From Streptomyces phaeofaciens (GTDB taxonomy: Bacteria; Actinomycetota; Actinomycetes; Streptomycetales; Streptomycetaceae), in NCBI RefSeq assembly GCF_014648915.1, contig NZ_BMSA01000002.1, positions 372,001-436,000 of the forward strand: 64,000 nucleotides of DNA, in the 5' to 3' direction. Shown here one piece after another: positions 44,601 to 54,340 of this stretch; position 1 is the first letter of the stretch; each line of letters starts with the position of its first letter. The notes under the pieces were generated by a model that did not search any database, had not been told where the DNA came from, and saw only the letters and a program-made list of their open reading frames with translations. The position numbers and the translations under genes are program-made.

Positions 44601-45803
44601 ATGGAGACCGACAAGGTCACGGACACGGAGGCGAAGGAACCGGAGGGGACGGAAACGGAGGCGGCGCAACCGGAAGGGACAGAACCGGAAGGGACAGAAC
44701 CGGAGGCGGCGCAACCGGAGGCGGCTCAACCGGAGGCCAGGGAACCGGAGGCGCCGGGACCGGAAGAAGGAGCGGAGCCGGAGCCGCCGGCGCCCCGGCG
44801 TCGCCGTCGCCGTCTGCGCCGCTGGGCCCTCGGCGGTGTCCTGCTGCTCCTCGCCCCGGTCCTCGCCTCCCAGATCGCCCTCGGCGTGAACTACCTGGGC
44901 GATCCGGCGGACGGCACGTACACCCGGGGGAAGGACGCGGTCTGGCTGGGACACGCCTGGGTCGACGGGCGCAAGACCGACGCCGACGTCGAGGCGCTGG
45001 CCGAGCGGCTGCGCGACACCGGCATGCGCGACCTGTACGTGCACTCCGGGCCCCTGGAGCACGACGGCACGCTGCCCGCGTCGGCCTACCCCAGGGCGGC
45101 CTGGTTCATCGACGCGATCCACCGGGAGGCGCCCGGCGTCCGGGTGCAGGCCTGGCTGGGTGATGTGCTCGCCTCCGAGAGCCCGCACGGCATGCGGCTG
45201 GAGAAGGCCGGGACCCGGGCGGCCGTCGTGCGCTCCGCCCGCCAGATCCTCGACACCGGCTTCGAGGGCACCCACTTCGACCTGGAACCGCTGCACTCCG
45301 GCGACCGCGACTACCTCACCCTCCTCGACTCCCTGCGCGACCTCACCCGCTCCCGCGGCGCCCAGCTCTCCGTCGCCGCCCACCAGATCGACCCCGTCCC
45401 CGGCTTCCACTCCTTCTGGGGCACCACCACCGGCCACCCCAAGTGGTGGTCGCAGCGGTTCTTCGGCCAGGTCGCCCGACGCGTCGACCAGATCGCGGTG
45501 ATGTCGTACGACACCCTGCAACCGCTGGAGAGCACCTACGGCGGCTATGTCGCCCAGCAGACCTCCCTGGCCCTGGAGGTCACCCCGCCCTCCACCGACC
45601 TGCTGATGGGCCTGCCGTTCTACAAGGAGAACCGTTTCGGTCACTGGGCCCACGCCGAGACCGTCGCCGCCGCCGTCCGGGGCGTGCGCCTCGGCCTGTC
45701 CCGTACGGACGCCGACCGGAAGAACTTCGGCGTGGCGGCGTACGTCGACTTCGCGGCCTCCGAGACCGACTGGACGGCGTACGAAAAGGGCTGGGTCAGG
45801 TGA
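44601..45803 (+). CDS. Membrane-anchored GH18-like protein with acidic repeat tail
   Basis: The 400-residue protein starts with an acidic, repetitive cytoplasmic tail (residues 1-60, units such as EPEGTE and QPEAA). An Arg-rich stop (RRRRRRLRR) and one membrane helix (WALGGVLLLLAPVLASQIALG) follow, giving an N-in topology. The external part resembles a glycoside hydrolase 18 barrel: FEGTHFDLEPLHSGD is the DxxDxDxE-like position, with QIAVMSYDT and the C-terminal KNFGVAAYVDF. Only part of the catalytic acid motif (Asp-Leu-Glu) is visible, so activity is uncertain. Confidence 0.7.
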   Translation: METDKVTDTEAKEPEGTETEAAQPEGTEPEGTEPEAAQPEAAQPEAREPEAPGPEEGAEPEPPAPRRRRRRLRRWALGGVLLLLAPVLASQIALGVNYLGDPADGTYTRGKDAVWLGHAWVDGRKTDADVEALAERLRDTGMRDLYVHSGPLEHDGTLPASAYPRAAWFIDAIHREAPGVRVQAWLGDVLASESPHGMRLEKAGTRAAVVRSARQILDTGFEGTHFDLEPLHSGDRDYLTLLDSLRDLTRSRGAQLSVAAHQIDPVPGFHSFWGTTTGHPKWWSQRFFGQVARRVDQIAVMSYDTLQPLESTYGGYVAQQTSLALEVTPPSTDLLMGLPFYKENRFGHWAHAETVAAAVRGVRLGLSRTDADRKNFGVAAYVDFAASETDWTAYEKGWVR

Positions 45804-45828
45804 GCGCGGACACGGAAGACTCGGCGGG

Positions 45829-46818
45829 ATGACCACATCGCACCCCCGACGACAGCAGCTGACCGCCGCCGACCTCGCCCCGCTCGCCCGCGCGGCGGTC
45901 GGCGGGCACCGCGCGCTCCTCGCCGCCACCCGGCTCACCGGCGGCACCAGCAAGGGCGTCTACCGGCTCGCCTTCGACGACGGCTCCACGGCGATCGCCT
46001 ACGTCTGGTCCCCGCAGGAGGACTACTGGGCCCCGCCCGCAGCGGACGGCGCCGGCAGCCGCTCCGGCGCCGCGGGCCTCGCCCGGTTCCGGTCGGCCCA
46101 CGCCCGGCTGACCGGCCTCGGCGTCCGCGTCCCCCGGCTGCTTCTCGCCGACGACGACGGCGCGCACCTCCCGGTCGCCGCGGCCGTCGTGGAGGACGTC
46201 ACCGGCGGCACCCTGGAGGACGCGCTGCGCGAGAACCCGGCCGGGGGCCGCGCGGCCCTGGAGCGGCTGGCCGGGATGCTCGCCGTGATGCGCGCCGCCG
46301 GCGAGGAGCGCGGCCCGGTGCCCGGCGGTCCCGGTGTGCGGGCCGTCGCCGACCGGGCCGTCCGCGACATCGACGAGGTGTCCGCGCGCGACCGGCGGGT
46401 CCGGGAGGCCCGCGACCGGCTGACGGAGCGGGTGCGGGAACTGCGCGACACCGTCCGCCCGCGCTCCGCCCGCTCGCTGATCCACGGCGAACTCGGGCCT
46501 GACCACGTCCTGTTGACCGAGGACGGCGAGCCGGTCCTGATCGACGTCGAGGGCCTGGAGTACGCCGACGTGGAGCGCGAGCACGTCTTCCTGGACCTGC
46601 GCTTCGGCCCCTGGTACGACGCCCTGCGCGCCCCCGGTCTCGACGAGGCCCGGCTGGAGTTCTACCGCCTCGCCATGCACCTCTCGCTGGTCGCGGGCCC
46701 GCTGCGGCTGCTGGACGGCGACTTCCCCGACCCCGCGCCCATGCGGGAGATCGCCGAGTCCAATCTGCGCCGGGCGCTGGAGCTGGCCGGGTGCGCGGGG
46801 ACCGTGCCGCGGCCGTAG
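45829..46818 (+). CDS. Aminoglycoside phosphotransferase-fold protein
   Basis: This 329-residue protein has the APH/choline kinase fold: an N-lobe (TRLTGGTSKGVYRLAFDDGSTAIAYVW) and a C-lobe with LIHGELGPDHVLL and LIDVEGLEYADVEREHVFLDL. The catalytic HGD is HGE and the usual N is H, a variation also common in uncharacterised actinobacterial members. It may phosphorylate a small molecule; antibiotic resistance cannot be claimed. It begins 25 bp after the GH18-like gene. Confidence 0.82.
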   Translation: MTTSHPRRQQLTAADLAPLARAAVGGHRALLAATRLTGGTSKGVYRLAFDDGSTAIAYVWSPQEDYWAPPAADGAGSRSGAAGLARFRSAHARLTGLGVRVPRLLLADDDGAHLPVAAAVVEDVTGGTLEDALRENPAGGRAALERLAGMLAVMRAAGEERGPVPGGPGVRAVADRAVRDIDEVSARDRRVREARDRLTERVRELRDTVRPRSARSLIHGELGPDHVLLTEDGEPVLIDVEGLEYADVEREHVFLDLRFGPWYDALRAPGLDEARLEFYRLAMHLSLVAGPLRLLDGDFPDPAPMREIAESNLRRALELAGCAGTVPRP

Positions 46819-46936
46819 CCGTCCCGTCGCCCATGTGTCATCCGGGTTTTCCCTCCAGGGGCACGTCCGTTGGTTGTGCCAGGCCTGTGTGCGCCCTAGC
46901 GTCCACATCTCCTATCCCTGTGAGGGTCACCCACTG

Positions 46937-47875
46937 ATGCGATCGCTACTCACCAGCAAGGCCGTCCGCAGCGCGCTGCGCCCGGTGGCCGAACTCATCG
47001 ACCGGCGCATCGAGCGCCAGGTCCGGCGCATGATCGGGAACAACGGCGCGGGCGCCGCCGCGGCCGCACCGTCGGACGCGGCGCAGGAGCTGAAGAAGCT
47101 GCGCAACCGCCAGCGCCCCCTGGAACTGTTCTTCGACGGGACCGGGCGCGGCGCGTCCCGGCTGCCGTCCGCGCCCCACCTCAACCGGACGATCGCCGAA
47201 CTGGCCGAGGTGACGGGGAACGAGGAGCGTGCCGAAGGCACCGTCGCCCAGGCGTTCCGGCTGCTCATCGCCATGGAGGCACTCGGCGTCGGCCGGATCG
47301 CCGGCGGCACGATGAACATCGTCGGCAAGCTCTCCGCCGTACCGCTGCTGGATCCGCCGAACGACGAGATCCTGGAGATCGGCACCCTGTACGGGATGTT
47401 CGGCGCGTCCCTGATCCGGATGATGGAGAAGGCCGGACGCGACCCGCGGCTGACGATCGTCGACCCGCTCGCCGGAACGCAGTTGCAGCCCGGCGCCACC
47501 ATGGGCGACGACGCCTCGGGCACCCCCGTGCGGGAGGCCGCGGTGCGCACCAATCTGAGCCTGGTGGGCCCGGCCGGCGCCGCCGCCCGGATCCAGCAGG
47601 GCTTCTCCGAGGACCCCGAGGTGCGCGCCCTGGTCTCCGACCGCTCCTACGGTGTCGTCGTCGTGGACGGCGACCACTCCGCCGCGGGGGTCGCGGCGGA
47701 CCTGGAGTGGGCGGAGACCATCGTCGCGCCCGGCGGGATCGTGGTGCTGGACGACTTCGGGCATCCCAAGTGGCCGGGCATCAAGGAGGCGTTCGAGAAG
47801 CACATGGCCACCGACACCCGGTTCACCTTCCTCGGCCAGGTGGCGCACTCGGGCTATCTGCGCGCGGGGGCGTGA
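46937..47875 (+). CDS. Class I SAM-dependent methyltransferase (Methyltransf_24-like)
   Basis: The 312-residue product has a SAM-binding core with ILEIGTLYGMFGASL near residue 150, TIVDPLAG, VVVVDGDHSAAGVAADLEWA and GIVVLDDFGHPKWPGI. These match the Methyltransf_24 type found near sugar and surface-polymer genes. The N-terminal ~100 residues are helical and basic. The ATG at 46937 has GAGGG 10 bases upstream. Substrate unknown. Confidence 0.8.
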   Translation: MRSLLTSKAVRSALRPVAELIDRRIERQVRRMIGNNGAGAAAAAPSDAAQELKKLRNRQRPLELFFDGTGRGASRLPSAPHLNRTIAELAEVTGNEERAEGTVAQAFRLLIAMEALGVGRIAGGTMNIVGKLSAVPLLDPPNDEILEIGTLYGMFGASLIRMMEKAGRDPRLTIVDPLAGTQLQPGATMGDDASGTPVREAAVRTNLSLVGPAGAAARIQQGFSEDPEVRALVSDRSYGVVVVDGDHSAAGVAADLEWAETIVAPGGIVVLDDFGHPKWPGIKEAFEKHMATDTRFTFLGQVAHSGYLRAGA

Positions 47876-47937
47876 GGCGCGCGCCCCACGGCCCCGTGTG
47901 AGGCACGCCCCCTCGCGGGGCCTCGCGCGGCTTCTCC

Positions 47938-48705
47938 TCAGGTCCGCCGCGAGATCTTGTTCCCCAGCCAGACCAGGGGGTCGTACTTGCGGTCGACCGC
48001 CCGTTCCTTCAGCGGGATCAGGGCGTTGTCGGTGATCTTGATCCCCTCGGGGCACACCTCCGTGCAGCACTTGGTGATGTTGCAGTAGCCGAGACCGTGT
48101 TCGTCCTGGGCCGTGCGCCTGCGGTCCAGGCCGGACTCCTCGGACGCGTCCAGCGGATGCATGTCCAGCTCGGCCACCCGCATCAGGAAGCGCGGGCCGG
48201 CGAACGCCGGTTTGTTCTCCTCGTGGTCGCGCACCACATGGCAGGTGTCCTGGCACAGGAAGCACTCGATGCACTTGCGGAACTCCTGCGAGCGGTCCAC
48301 GTCCTCCTGGAACATCCGGTACTCGCCGGGTCCGACCCCCTCCGGCGGGACGAAGGCCGGCACCTCCCGCGCCTTGCGGTAGTTGAAGCCGACGTCCGTC
48401 ACCAGGTCGCGGACCACCGGGAAGGCGCGCAGCGGGGTCACCGTGATCGTCTCGTCCCGGGTGAACACCGACATCCGGGTCATGCACATCAGCCGGGGCC
48501 GTCCGTTGATCTCCGCCGAGCACGAACCGCACTTGCCCGCCTTGCAGTTCCAGCGGACCGCGAGATCGGGCGTCTGGGTGGCCTGGAGCCGGTGGATGAT
48601 GTCCAGGACCACCTCGCCGTCGTTCACCTCGACCGCGAAGTCCTCCAGGCCGCCGCCCTCGGCATCGCCGCGCCACACCTTGAAGCGGGCCTCGTAGCTG
48701 CTCAC
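47938..48705 (-). CDS. sdhB: Succinate dehydrogenase/fumarate reductase iron-sulfur subunit
   Basis: The 255-residue protein carries the three Fe-S centres. A ferredoxin-type 2Fe-2S site has CKAGKCGSC with a later Cys (RLMC). The C-terminal cysteine sets are CIECFLCQDTC and CNITKCCTEVCPEGI for the 4Fe-4S and 3Fe-4S centres. It passes electrons from the flavoprotein to menaquinone. GTG start overlaps the sdhA stop by 4 bp (GTGA). Confidence 0.95.
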   Translation of the reverse strand: MSSYEARFKVWRGDAEGGGLEDFAVEVNDGEVVLDIIHRLQATQTPDLAVRWNCKAGKCGSCSAEINGRPRLMCMTRMSVFTRDETITVTPLRAFPVVRDLVTDVGFNYRKAREVPAFVPPEGVGPGEYRMFQEDVDRSQEFRKCIECFLCQDTCHVVRDHEENKPAFAGPRFLMRVAELDMHPLDASEESGLDRRRTAQDEHGLGYCNITKCCTEVCPEGIKITDNALIPLKERAVDRKYDPLVWLGNKISRRT

Positions 48706-50642
48706 TCGTAGAGCTCCTCTTCGGCGAGGTACTTGACCAGCTCCTCCTTCTCGAAGAGGGAGAGCAGGTCGGGGCGGATGGGGTCGGTGGTCTCCCGTAC
48801 GAGGTCGATCTGGCCGTGCACCGGGTCGGTGGCCGCGAGCGCGCCGGTCGGATCGGTGAGCCGGCACAGCAGGTTGATCCGGCGCCACCCCCGGTCCATC
48901 GTCGGGTGGTCCTCGCGGGTGTGCCCGCCGCGCGACTCGGTGCGCTCCAGCGCGGCCCGGGCCACGCACTCGCTGACCAGCAGCATGTTCCGCAGGTCGA
49001 GCGCGAGGTGCCAGCCCGGGTTGAACTGCCGGTGGCCCTCCACCCCGGCCCGCCGGGCCCGTACCCGCAGGTCGGCGAGTTTCTCCAGGGCCTGCTCCAT
49101 CTCGCCCTCCCGGCGGATGATGCCGACCAGGTCGTTCATGGCCTGCTGGAGTTCCTGGTGGAGGGTGTACGGGTTCTCCGGCGGGCCCGCGGAGGGGTTC
49201 TGCGCCTCGGCCTCGGCGGAGAAGGGACGCAGGGCCTCGGCGGCGGCCGTGTCGAGCTGGACGTCGTCCACGACCGGGCGGCCGTCGCCGAGCCCGGCCG
49301 CGTACTCGGCCGCGTGCAGTCCCGCCCGGCGGCCGAACACCAGCAGGTCGGAGAGGGAGTTGCCGCCGAGCCGGTTGGAGCCGTGCATGCCGCCGGCCAC
49401 CTCACCGGCCGCGAACAGCCCCGGCACCTCGCGCGCCGCCGCCGTCTCGGAGTCGACCGCGATGCCGCCCATCACGTAGTGGCAGGTCGGACCGACCTCC
49501 ATCGCCTCCGCCGTGATGTCGACGTCGGCCAGCTCCTTGAACTGGTGGTACATGGAGGGCAGCCGGCGCCGGATGACCTCGGCGGGCATCCGCGTCGACA
49601 CGTCCAGGAAGACCCCGCCGTGCGGGGAGCCCCGGCCCGCCTTCACCTCGGCGTTGATCGCGCGGGCCACCTCGTCACGGGGGAGCAGCTCGGGCGGGCG
49701 CCGGTTGTGGTCCGGGTCCTCGTACCAGCGGTCGCCCTCCTCCTCCGACTCGGCGTACTTCTCCTTGAAGACGTCCGGGACGTAGTCGAACATGAACCGC
49801 TTGCCCTCGGAGTTCCTGAGCACCCCGCCGTCGCCGCGCACCGACTCGGTGACGAGGATGCCCTTCACCGACGGCGGCCAGACCATGCCCGTCGGATGGA
49901 ACTGCACGAACTCCATGTTGAGCAGGGGCGCGCCCGCGAGCAGCGCCAGGGCGTGGCCGTCGCCGGTGTACTCCCACGAGTTCGACGTGACCTTGAAGGA
50001 CTTGCCGATACCGCCCGTCGCGATCACCACGGAGGGCGCCTGGAGGACGAAGAACCGGCCGGTCTCGCGCTCGTAGGCGAAGACGCCGCCGACCTTCGAT
50101 GCGTCCTTGAGGACCCGGGTGACCGTGCACTCCTGGAAGACCTTCAGCCGGGACTCGTAGTCGCCGGTCTCGCGGTGGTCCTCCTGCTGGAGGGCGACGA
50201 TCTTCTGCTGGAGGGTGCGGATCAGCTCCAGGCCCGTCCGGTCGCCGACGTGCGCGAGGCGCGGGTACTCGTGGCCGCCGAAGTTCCGCTGGGAGATCCG
50301 GCCGTCCTTCGTCCGGTCGAACAGGGCGCCCCAGGTCTCCAGTTCCCACACCCGGTCCGGGGCTTCCCGGGCGTGCAGTTCGGCCATCCGCCACTGGTTG
50401 AGGAACTTGCCGCCGCGCAGGGTGTCGCGGAAGTGGACCTGCCAGTTGTCGTGCTCGTTGACGTTGGCCATCGCCGCCGCGATCCCGCCCTCGGCCATCA
50501 CGGTGTGCGCCTTGCCGAACAGCGACTTGCAGATCACGGCCGTACGGGCGCCGCGTTCGCGGGCCGCGATGGCCGCGCGCAGCCCGGCACCCCCCGCGCC
50601 GACCACGACGACGTCCCACTCCTGGCGGTCGACCACGGACAT
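48702..50642 (-). CDS. sdhA: Succinate dehydrogenase/fumarate reductase flavoprotein subunit
   Basis: The 646-residue product has the FAD motif VVVGAGGAGLRAAIAARE, the covalent-flavin region KAHTVMAEGGIAAA (with the His), the active-site HPTGM and RGDGGVLRNSEG segments, and GEVAGGMHGSNRLGGNSL. Together with sdhB and a five-helix-type cytochrome b membrane subunit this is a menaquinone-linked complex of the kind Streptomyces carries besides its main SDH. It lies 17 bp from the membrane-subunit gene. Confidence 0.95.
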   Translation of the reverse strand: MSVVDRQEWDVVVVGAGGAGLRAAIAARERGARTAVICKSLFGKAHTVMAEGGIAAAMANVNEHDNWQVHFRDTLRGGKFLNQWRMAELHAREAPDRVWELETWGALFDRTKDGRISQRNFGGHEYPRLAHVGDRTGLELIRTLQQKIVALQQEDHRETGDYESRLKVFQECTVTRVLKDASKVGGVFAYERETGRFFVLQAPSVVIATGGIGKSFKVTSNSWEYTGDGHALALLAGAPLLNMEFVQFHPTGMVWPPSVKGILVTESVRGDGGVLRNSEGKRFMFDYVPDVFKEKYAESEEEGDRWYEDPDHNRRPPELLPRDEVARAINAEVKAGRGSPHGGVFLDVSTRMPAEVIRRRLPSMYHQFKELADVDITAEAMEVGPTCHYVMGGIAVDSETAAAREVPGLFAAGEVAGGMHGSNRLGGNSLSDLLVFGRRAGLHAAEYAAGLGDGRPVVDDVQLDTAAAEALRPFSAEAEAQNPSAGPPENPYTLHQELQQAMNDLVGIIRREGEMEQALEKLADLRVRARRAGVEGHRQFNPGWHLALDLRNMLLVSECVARAALERTESRGGHTREDHPTMDRGWRRINLLCRLTDPTGALAATDPVHGQIDLVRETTDPIRPDLLSLFEKEELVKYLAEEELYE

Positions 50643-50659
50643 CAGCAGGCCCCACTCAT

Positions 50660-51489
50660 CTAGAAAAACCTCGGATCGTCGAAGACACCGGACGCGACCA
50701 GGTACACGTAGAAGTCGGCGAGCGCCACGCTCACCAGCGACGCCCACGCCAGCAGCATGTGACGGGCGTTGAGCCTCCCGACGAACTGCCACGCCCGGTA
50801 CCGCACGGGGTGCCGGGAGAAGTGCTTCAGCTTGCCGCCGACGATGTGCCGGCAGGAGTGGCAGGAGATCGTGTACGCCCAGATCAGCGTGATGTTGACC
50901 AGGAAGACCAGGGTGCCCAGACCCATGTGACCCCAGTTGTAGTGCTCGTCGCGGAAGGAGAGCACGGTGTCGTAGGTCAGGATCCCGGCGACGACGATGC
51001 GGCGTAGAAGAAGTACCGGTGGATGTTCTGGAGGATCAGCGGGAAGCGGGTCTCACCGGTGTACTTCGCGTGCGGCTCGGCCACCGCGCAGGCCGGCGGC
51101 GAGGCCCAGAAGCTGCGGTAGTAGGCCTTGCGGTAGTAGTAGCAGGTCAGGCGGAAGCCGAGCGGGAAGATCAGGATGATGATCGCGGGCGAGATGCCCC
51201 ACCACCCGCCGAAGATCTCCGCGTTGGGCCCGGCCCGCATGGTGTCGCAGTTCTCGGCCAGACAGGGCGAGTAGAACGGCGACACGTACGGCGCCGCGTA
51301 GTAGTCGGCGTTCGCGAAGGCCCGCCAGGTCGAGTAGACGATGAACGCCAGCAGACCGGCTGCGGTGGCGGCGGGGGCCAGCCACCAGCGGTCGGTCCGC
51401 AGATGGGGGGCGGCGATCGCGGCGCGTCCCGCGCCGCGCACGCCGCCCGTGGGATGGGGATCGGTGGAGGGTTCCGTACCAGTGGCCAA
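50660..51489 (-). pseudogene. sdhC: Succinate dehydrogenase cytochrome b membrane subunit, frameshifted
   Basis: The upstream part (from a TTG at 51489 with GGAGT before it) encodes a membrane protein up to LILQNIHRYFFYAA, then runs into SSSPGS and a stop. The continuation (GLGTLVFLVNITLIWAYT, SCHSCRHIVGG, LNARHMLLAWASLVSVALADFYVYLV) is in another frame ending at 50660. Adding one base near 51000 restores a single ~276-residue protein reading FYAAIVVAGILTYDTV across the break. So one base is missing, either a sequencing error or a real inactivating mutation. Conserved His residues (NIHRYF, SCHSCRH, ARHM) are candidate heme ligands. Confidence 0.85.
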
Positions 51490-51515
51490 TGCAGGACTCC
51501 GGTCGGTGTGGGTTC

Positions 51516-51806
51516 TCAGGGGGCGTGACGGTCCCGGGCGCCGAGTCCCTCGTCGTCCGTGTCGATCCAGAGGGAGTCGTCGTACGGGGTGTCGGGGATG
51601 GTGACCAGCTCGGGCTTGCGGGGCGCGGCGGGCTGCGCGGCCGCGTCGCGCAGCAGCGCGACACTCTCCCGGAGGTGGGCGGCGTCGGTGCGGACGCGGC
51701 GCATCTCCAGACCGCCGCTGCCGAGCTGCTGCTCCAGACGGCCGACGGACCGGGAGAGGTCCTCGAGGCAGCGCTGGACCGTAGTCAGGTCGTCGTGCAC
51801 GGACAT
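51516..51806 (-). CDS. Small hypothetical protein at head of sdh operon
   Basis: This 96-residue protein starts MSVHDDLTTVQRCLEDLSRSVGRLEQQLG, a probable coiled coil (residues 5-60), and ends with an acidic tail (PDTPYDDSLWIDTDDEG). I recognise no functional family. GAGGT precedes the ATG. It lies 26 bp before the membrane subunit of the SDH-like complex and is probably the first gene of that operon. Confidence 0.7.
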   Translation of the reverse strand: MSVHDDLTTVQRCLEDLSRSVGRLEQQLGSGGLEMRRVRTDAAHLRESVALLRDAAAQPAAPRKPELVTIPDTPYDDSLWIDTDDEGLGARDRHAP

Positions 51807-52005
51807 GACGTGACCTCGCTTCTGTGGGCGGCTGTGCCCTGGACGGCAACGTTCATGCGCCTGCGAGTGTTGCGCGTCACGCCTGTCGCTGTGAAGGCGT
51901 GTGCAGCGATTGGCGGGTGCTTTGCTCCGCACGGGTGGCCTTACGGCCGCCCGCCGCCGTGTCGCTCCCGGCAGGCGAACCCTTTCCTCTTCAGTGGGCC
52001 GTAGA

Positions 52006-52042
52006 TCTGATCAACTCCAAAATACCGCCAAACGTGATCAGA
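52006..52042. promoter_or_regulatory. Inverted repeat upstream of peptide-binding lipoprotein gene
   Basis: TCTGATCA (52006-52013) and TGATCAGA (52035-52042) form a perfect 8-bp inverted repeat with an AT-rich 21-nt centre, 57 bp before the start codon. The 293-bp divergent intergenic region 51807-52099 has no gene. It could be an operator or the top of an RNA hairpin. Confidence 0.45.
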
Positions 52043-52099
52043 ACGCACCCAATCGCGCCCGTGTCACCGGCGGCAGCGGCTCCCCCGGAGGTACCAGAG

Positions 52100-54340
52100 A
52101 TGTCCTACGACGGCGTCGGACTGCGCGCGGTCATGCGCTCGGTCGCCTTCCTCACCGCGGGCGCGCTCGCGGTGCCCCTGCTGGCCGGCTGCGGTTCCGA
52201 CGACGAGGCCGGAAAGCCCCTGGCCGGCCAGGACATCGCCCCGGCGGGCCGCGCCCTGATCGCCGACGGCGGCACGCTGCGCTGGGCCGTGGACACCGTC
52301 CCGGAGACCTTCAACACCTTCCAGTCGGACGCCGACACCACGACCACCCGGGTCGCCCAGGCCGTGCTGCCGTCCCTCTACCGGATCGACGAGACGGGGC
52401 GGGCCCGGCGCAATCCCGACTACCTGGAGTCCGCCTCGGTCGTCGACACCGAGCCCAAGCAGGTCGTGCTCTACAAGCTCAACCAGCAGGCCGTCTGGAG
52501 CGACGGCCGGGAGATCGGCGCCGCCGACTTCGCCGCCCAGTGGCGTGCCCTGTCGGGGAAGGACAGCGCCTACTGGACGGCTCGCAACGCCGGCTACGAC
52601 CGCATCGAGAAGATCGAGCGCGGCGAGAACGACCTGGAGGTCCGGGTCACCTTCGCCCGGCCCTACTCCGACTGGCAGTCGCTGTTCTCGCCGCTCTACC
52701 CCAAACAGGTGATGGGCACCCCCGACTCGTTCAACGACGGGGCGCGGCGCAGGCTGAAGGTGACCGCGGGGCCGTTCGTGGTGAAGAAGGTCGACCGCAA
52801 GAACGACCAGGTGCGGCTCACCCGCAATCCGCGCTGGTGGGGGCAGCGGGCCAAGCTGTCCGAGATCGTGCTGAAGGCCGTGCCCCGCCAGAAGCGGGAG
52901 ACCGCGCTGGCCGCCGGGAAGATCGATCTGGCCGAGATCGACCCGTCCGCCGCGCGGCGCATCGAGGGCGCCGCGAGGGGCGCCGCCGAGGGCGCGGCCG
53001 GACCGGCGTCCGGCTCCGGCGCACGGCGCACCGCCGGGAAGGCGCTGACCGGCTTCGAGGTCCGCAGGTCGCTGGAGCCGGCGTACACCCAGCTGGCCCT
53101 GAACGGCGCCGACGGGCCGCTCGCGGACGAGCGGGTGCGGCGGGCGGTCGCCCGGGCCCTGGACCGCGAGGCGCTGGCCGAGCTGGTCCTGAAGCCGCTG
53201 GGGCTGCCGGCGGTGCCCGTCGGCAGCCATCTGGCGCTCGCCGGGCAGGAGGCGTACGCGGACAACAGCGACGCGCTCGGCGGCCAGGACACGGCGGAGG
53301 CGCAGGCGCTGCTCGCGGACGCGGGCTGGGTGGCCGGGGGCCCGGTCACGGAGGAGAAGAAGGGCGAGAAGGCGGCCGGGTCGCAAGGGAAGAAGTCCGG
53401 CGACGGGGAGGACTCCGAAGAGGGCTCCGGGGACGACTCGGGAGAGAAGTCGGAAGGGAAGACGGAAGGGAAGACGGAAGGGAAGACGTCGGAAGGGAAG
53501 ACGTCGGAAGGACGGAAGGAGTCGGAGGGGAAGAAGGGCGAGGGCGAGAAGGGCGACGGGAAGAAGTCCGACGGCAAGAAGTCCGACGGGGACGATTCGC
53601 GGGGCGGTGACGACGGGACGTACATCGTCGGCCAGGACGGCAAGGCGCCGCGCGGGAGCGACGGCGACAAGGACCTCGCCCAGGACGGCAAGCAGTACAA
53701 GCACCCCCACCAGGGCGGCGCCCCCGGCGCCTACGCCCCGAAGGGCACCGCCGCGCCGGCCGGTGCCGCCGCCGGGGCGCTGGCCAAGAACGGCAAGGCG
53801 CTCAGCCTGCGGTTCGTGCTGCCGTCCGGGCCCGGCTCGGACTCCCTGCGCCTGGTCGCCGGGCGGATCTCGCGGATGCTGGAGAAGGTCGGTATCCGTA
53901 CCGAGACCGTGAAGGTCTCCGACGAGAGCTACTTCAAGGACCACGTGGCGTCCGGTGAGTACGACCTCGCGCTGTACTCCTGGCCCGGCTCCGCCTTCCC
54001 GGCCACCGACGCCCGGCCGATCTACGCCAAGCCGGTGCCCGCCGCGGACGGCTCGCTGAGCGTCGAGCAGAACTACACCCGGGTCGGCACGGACCAGGTC
54101 GATCAGTTGTTCGACCGGGCGGTCTCCACGCTCGACCAGGAAGAGGAGCGGTCCCTGATCCGCAAGGCCGACGCCCGGATCTGGGCCGCTGCCGGATCGA
54201 TTCCTCTCTACCAGCGCCCCCAGCTCACGGCCGCCAGGAAGAACATCGCCAACGCCGGCGCCTTCGGATTCCAGACCCCGGTCTACGAGGACATGGGTTT
54301 CCTGAAGAAGGGCGCCGAGCCGTCCGTGAGCCCCTCCTAG
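52100..54340 (+). CDS. Peptide/nickel-type ABC substrate-binding lipoprotein with charged insert
   Basis: The 746-residue lipoprotein has a signal peptide with lipobox LLAGC and an SBP_bac_5 fold: DTVPETFNTFQSD, VWSDGREIGAADF, VTAGPFVVKKVDR and YTQLALNGADGPLADERVRRAVARALDREALA. Between about residues 415 and 560 the fold is interrupted by a Lys/Glu/Gly/Ser/Asp-rich stretch made of GKTEGKTEG, SEGKTSEG and KKSDG repeats. The C-terminal lobe then resumes (RFVLPSGPGSDSLRLVAGRI). No permease is adjacent, so it may work with the transporter downstream of typA or another one. GGAGG precedes the ATG. Confidence 0.9.
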   Translation: MSYDGVGLRAVMRSVAFLTAGALAVPLLAGCGSDDEAGKPLAGQDIAPAGRALIADGGTLRWAVDTVPETFNTFQSDADTTTTRVAQAVLPSLYRIDETGRARRNPDYLESASVVDTEPKQVVLYKLNQQAVWSDGREIGAADFAAQWRALSGKDSAYWTARNAGYDRIEKIERGENDLEVRVTFARPYSDWQSLFSPLYPKQVMGTPDSFNDGARRRLKVTAGPFVVKKVDRKNDQVRLTRNPRWWGQRAKLSEIVLKAVPRQKRETALAAGKIDLAEIDPSAARRIEGAARGAAEGAAGPASGSGARRTAGKALTGFEVRRSLEPAYTQLALNGADGPLADERVRRAVARALDREALAELVLKPLGLPAVPVGSHLALAGQEAYADNSDALGGQDTAEAQALLADAGWVAGGPVTEEKKGEKAAGSQGKKSGDGEDSEEGSGDDSGEKSEGKTEGKTEGKTSEGKTSEGRKESEGKKGEGEKGDGKKSDGKKSDGDDSRGGDDGTYIVGQDGKAPRGSDGDKDLAQDGKQYKHPHQGGAPGAYAPKGTAAPAGAAAGALAKNGKALSLRFVLPSGPGSDSLRLVAGRISRMLEKVGIRTETVKVSDESYFKDHVASGEYDLALYSWPGSAFPATDARPIYAKPVPAADGSLSVEQNYTRVGTDQVDQLFDRAVSTLDQEEERSLIRKADARIWAAAGSIPLYQRPQLTAARKNIANAGAFGFQTPVYEDMGFLKKGAEPSVSPS

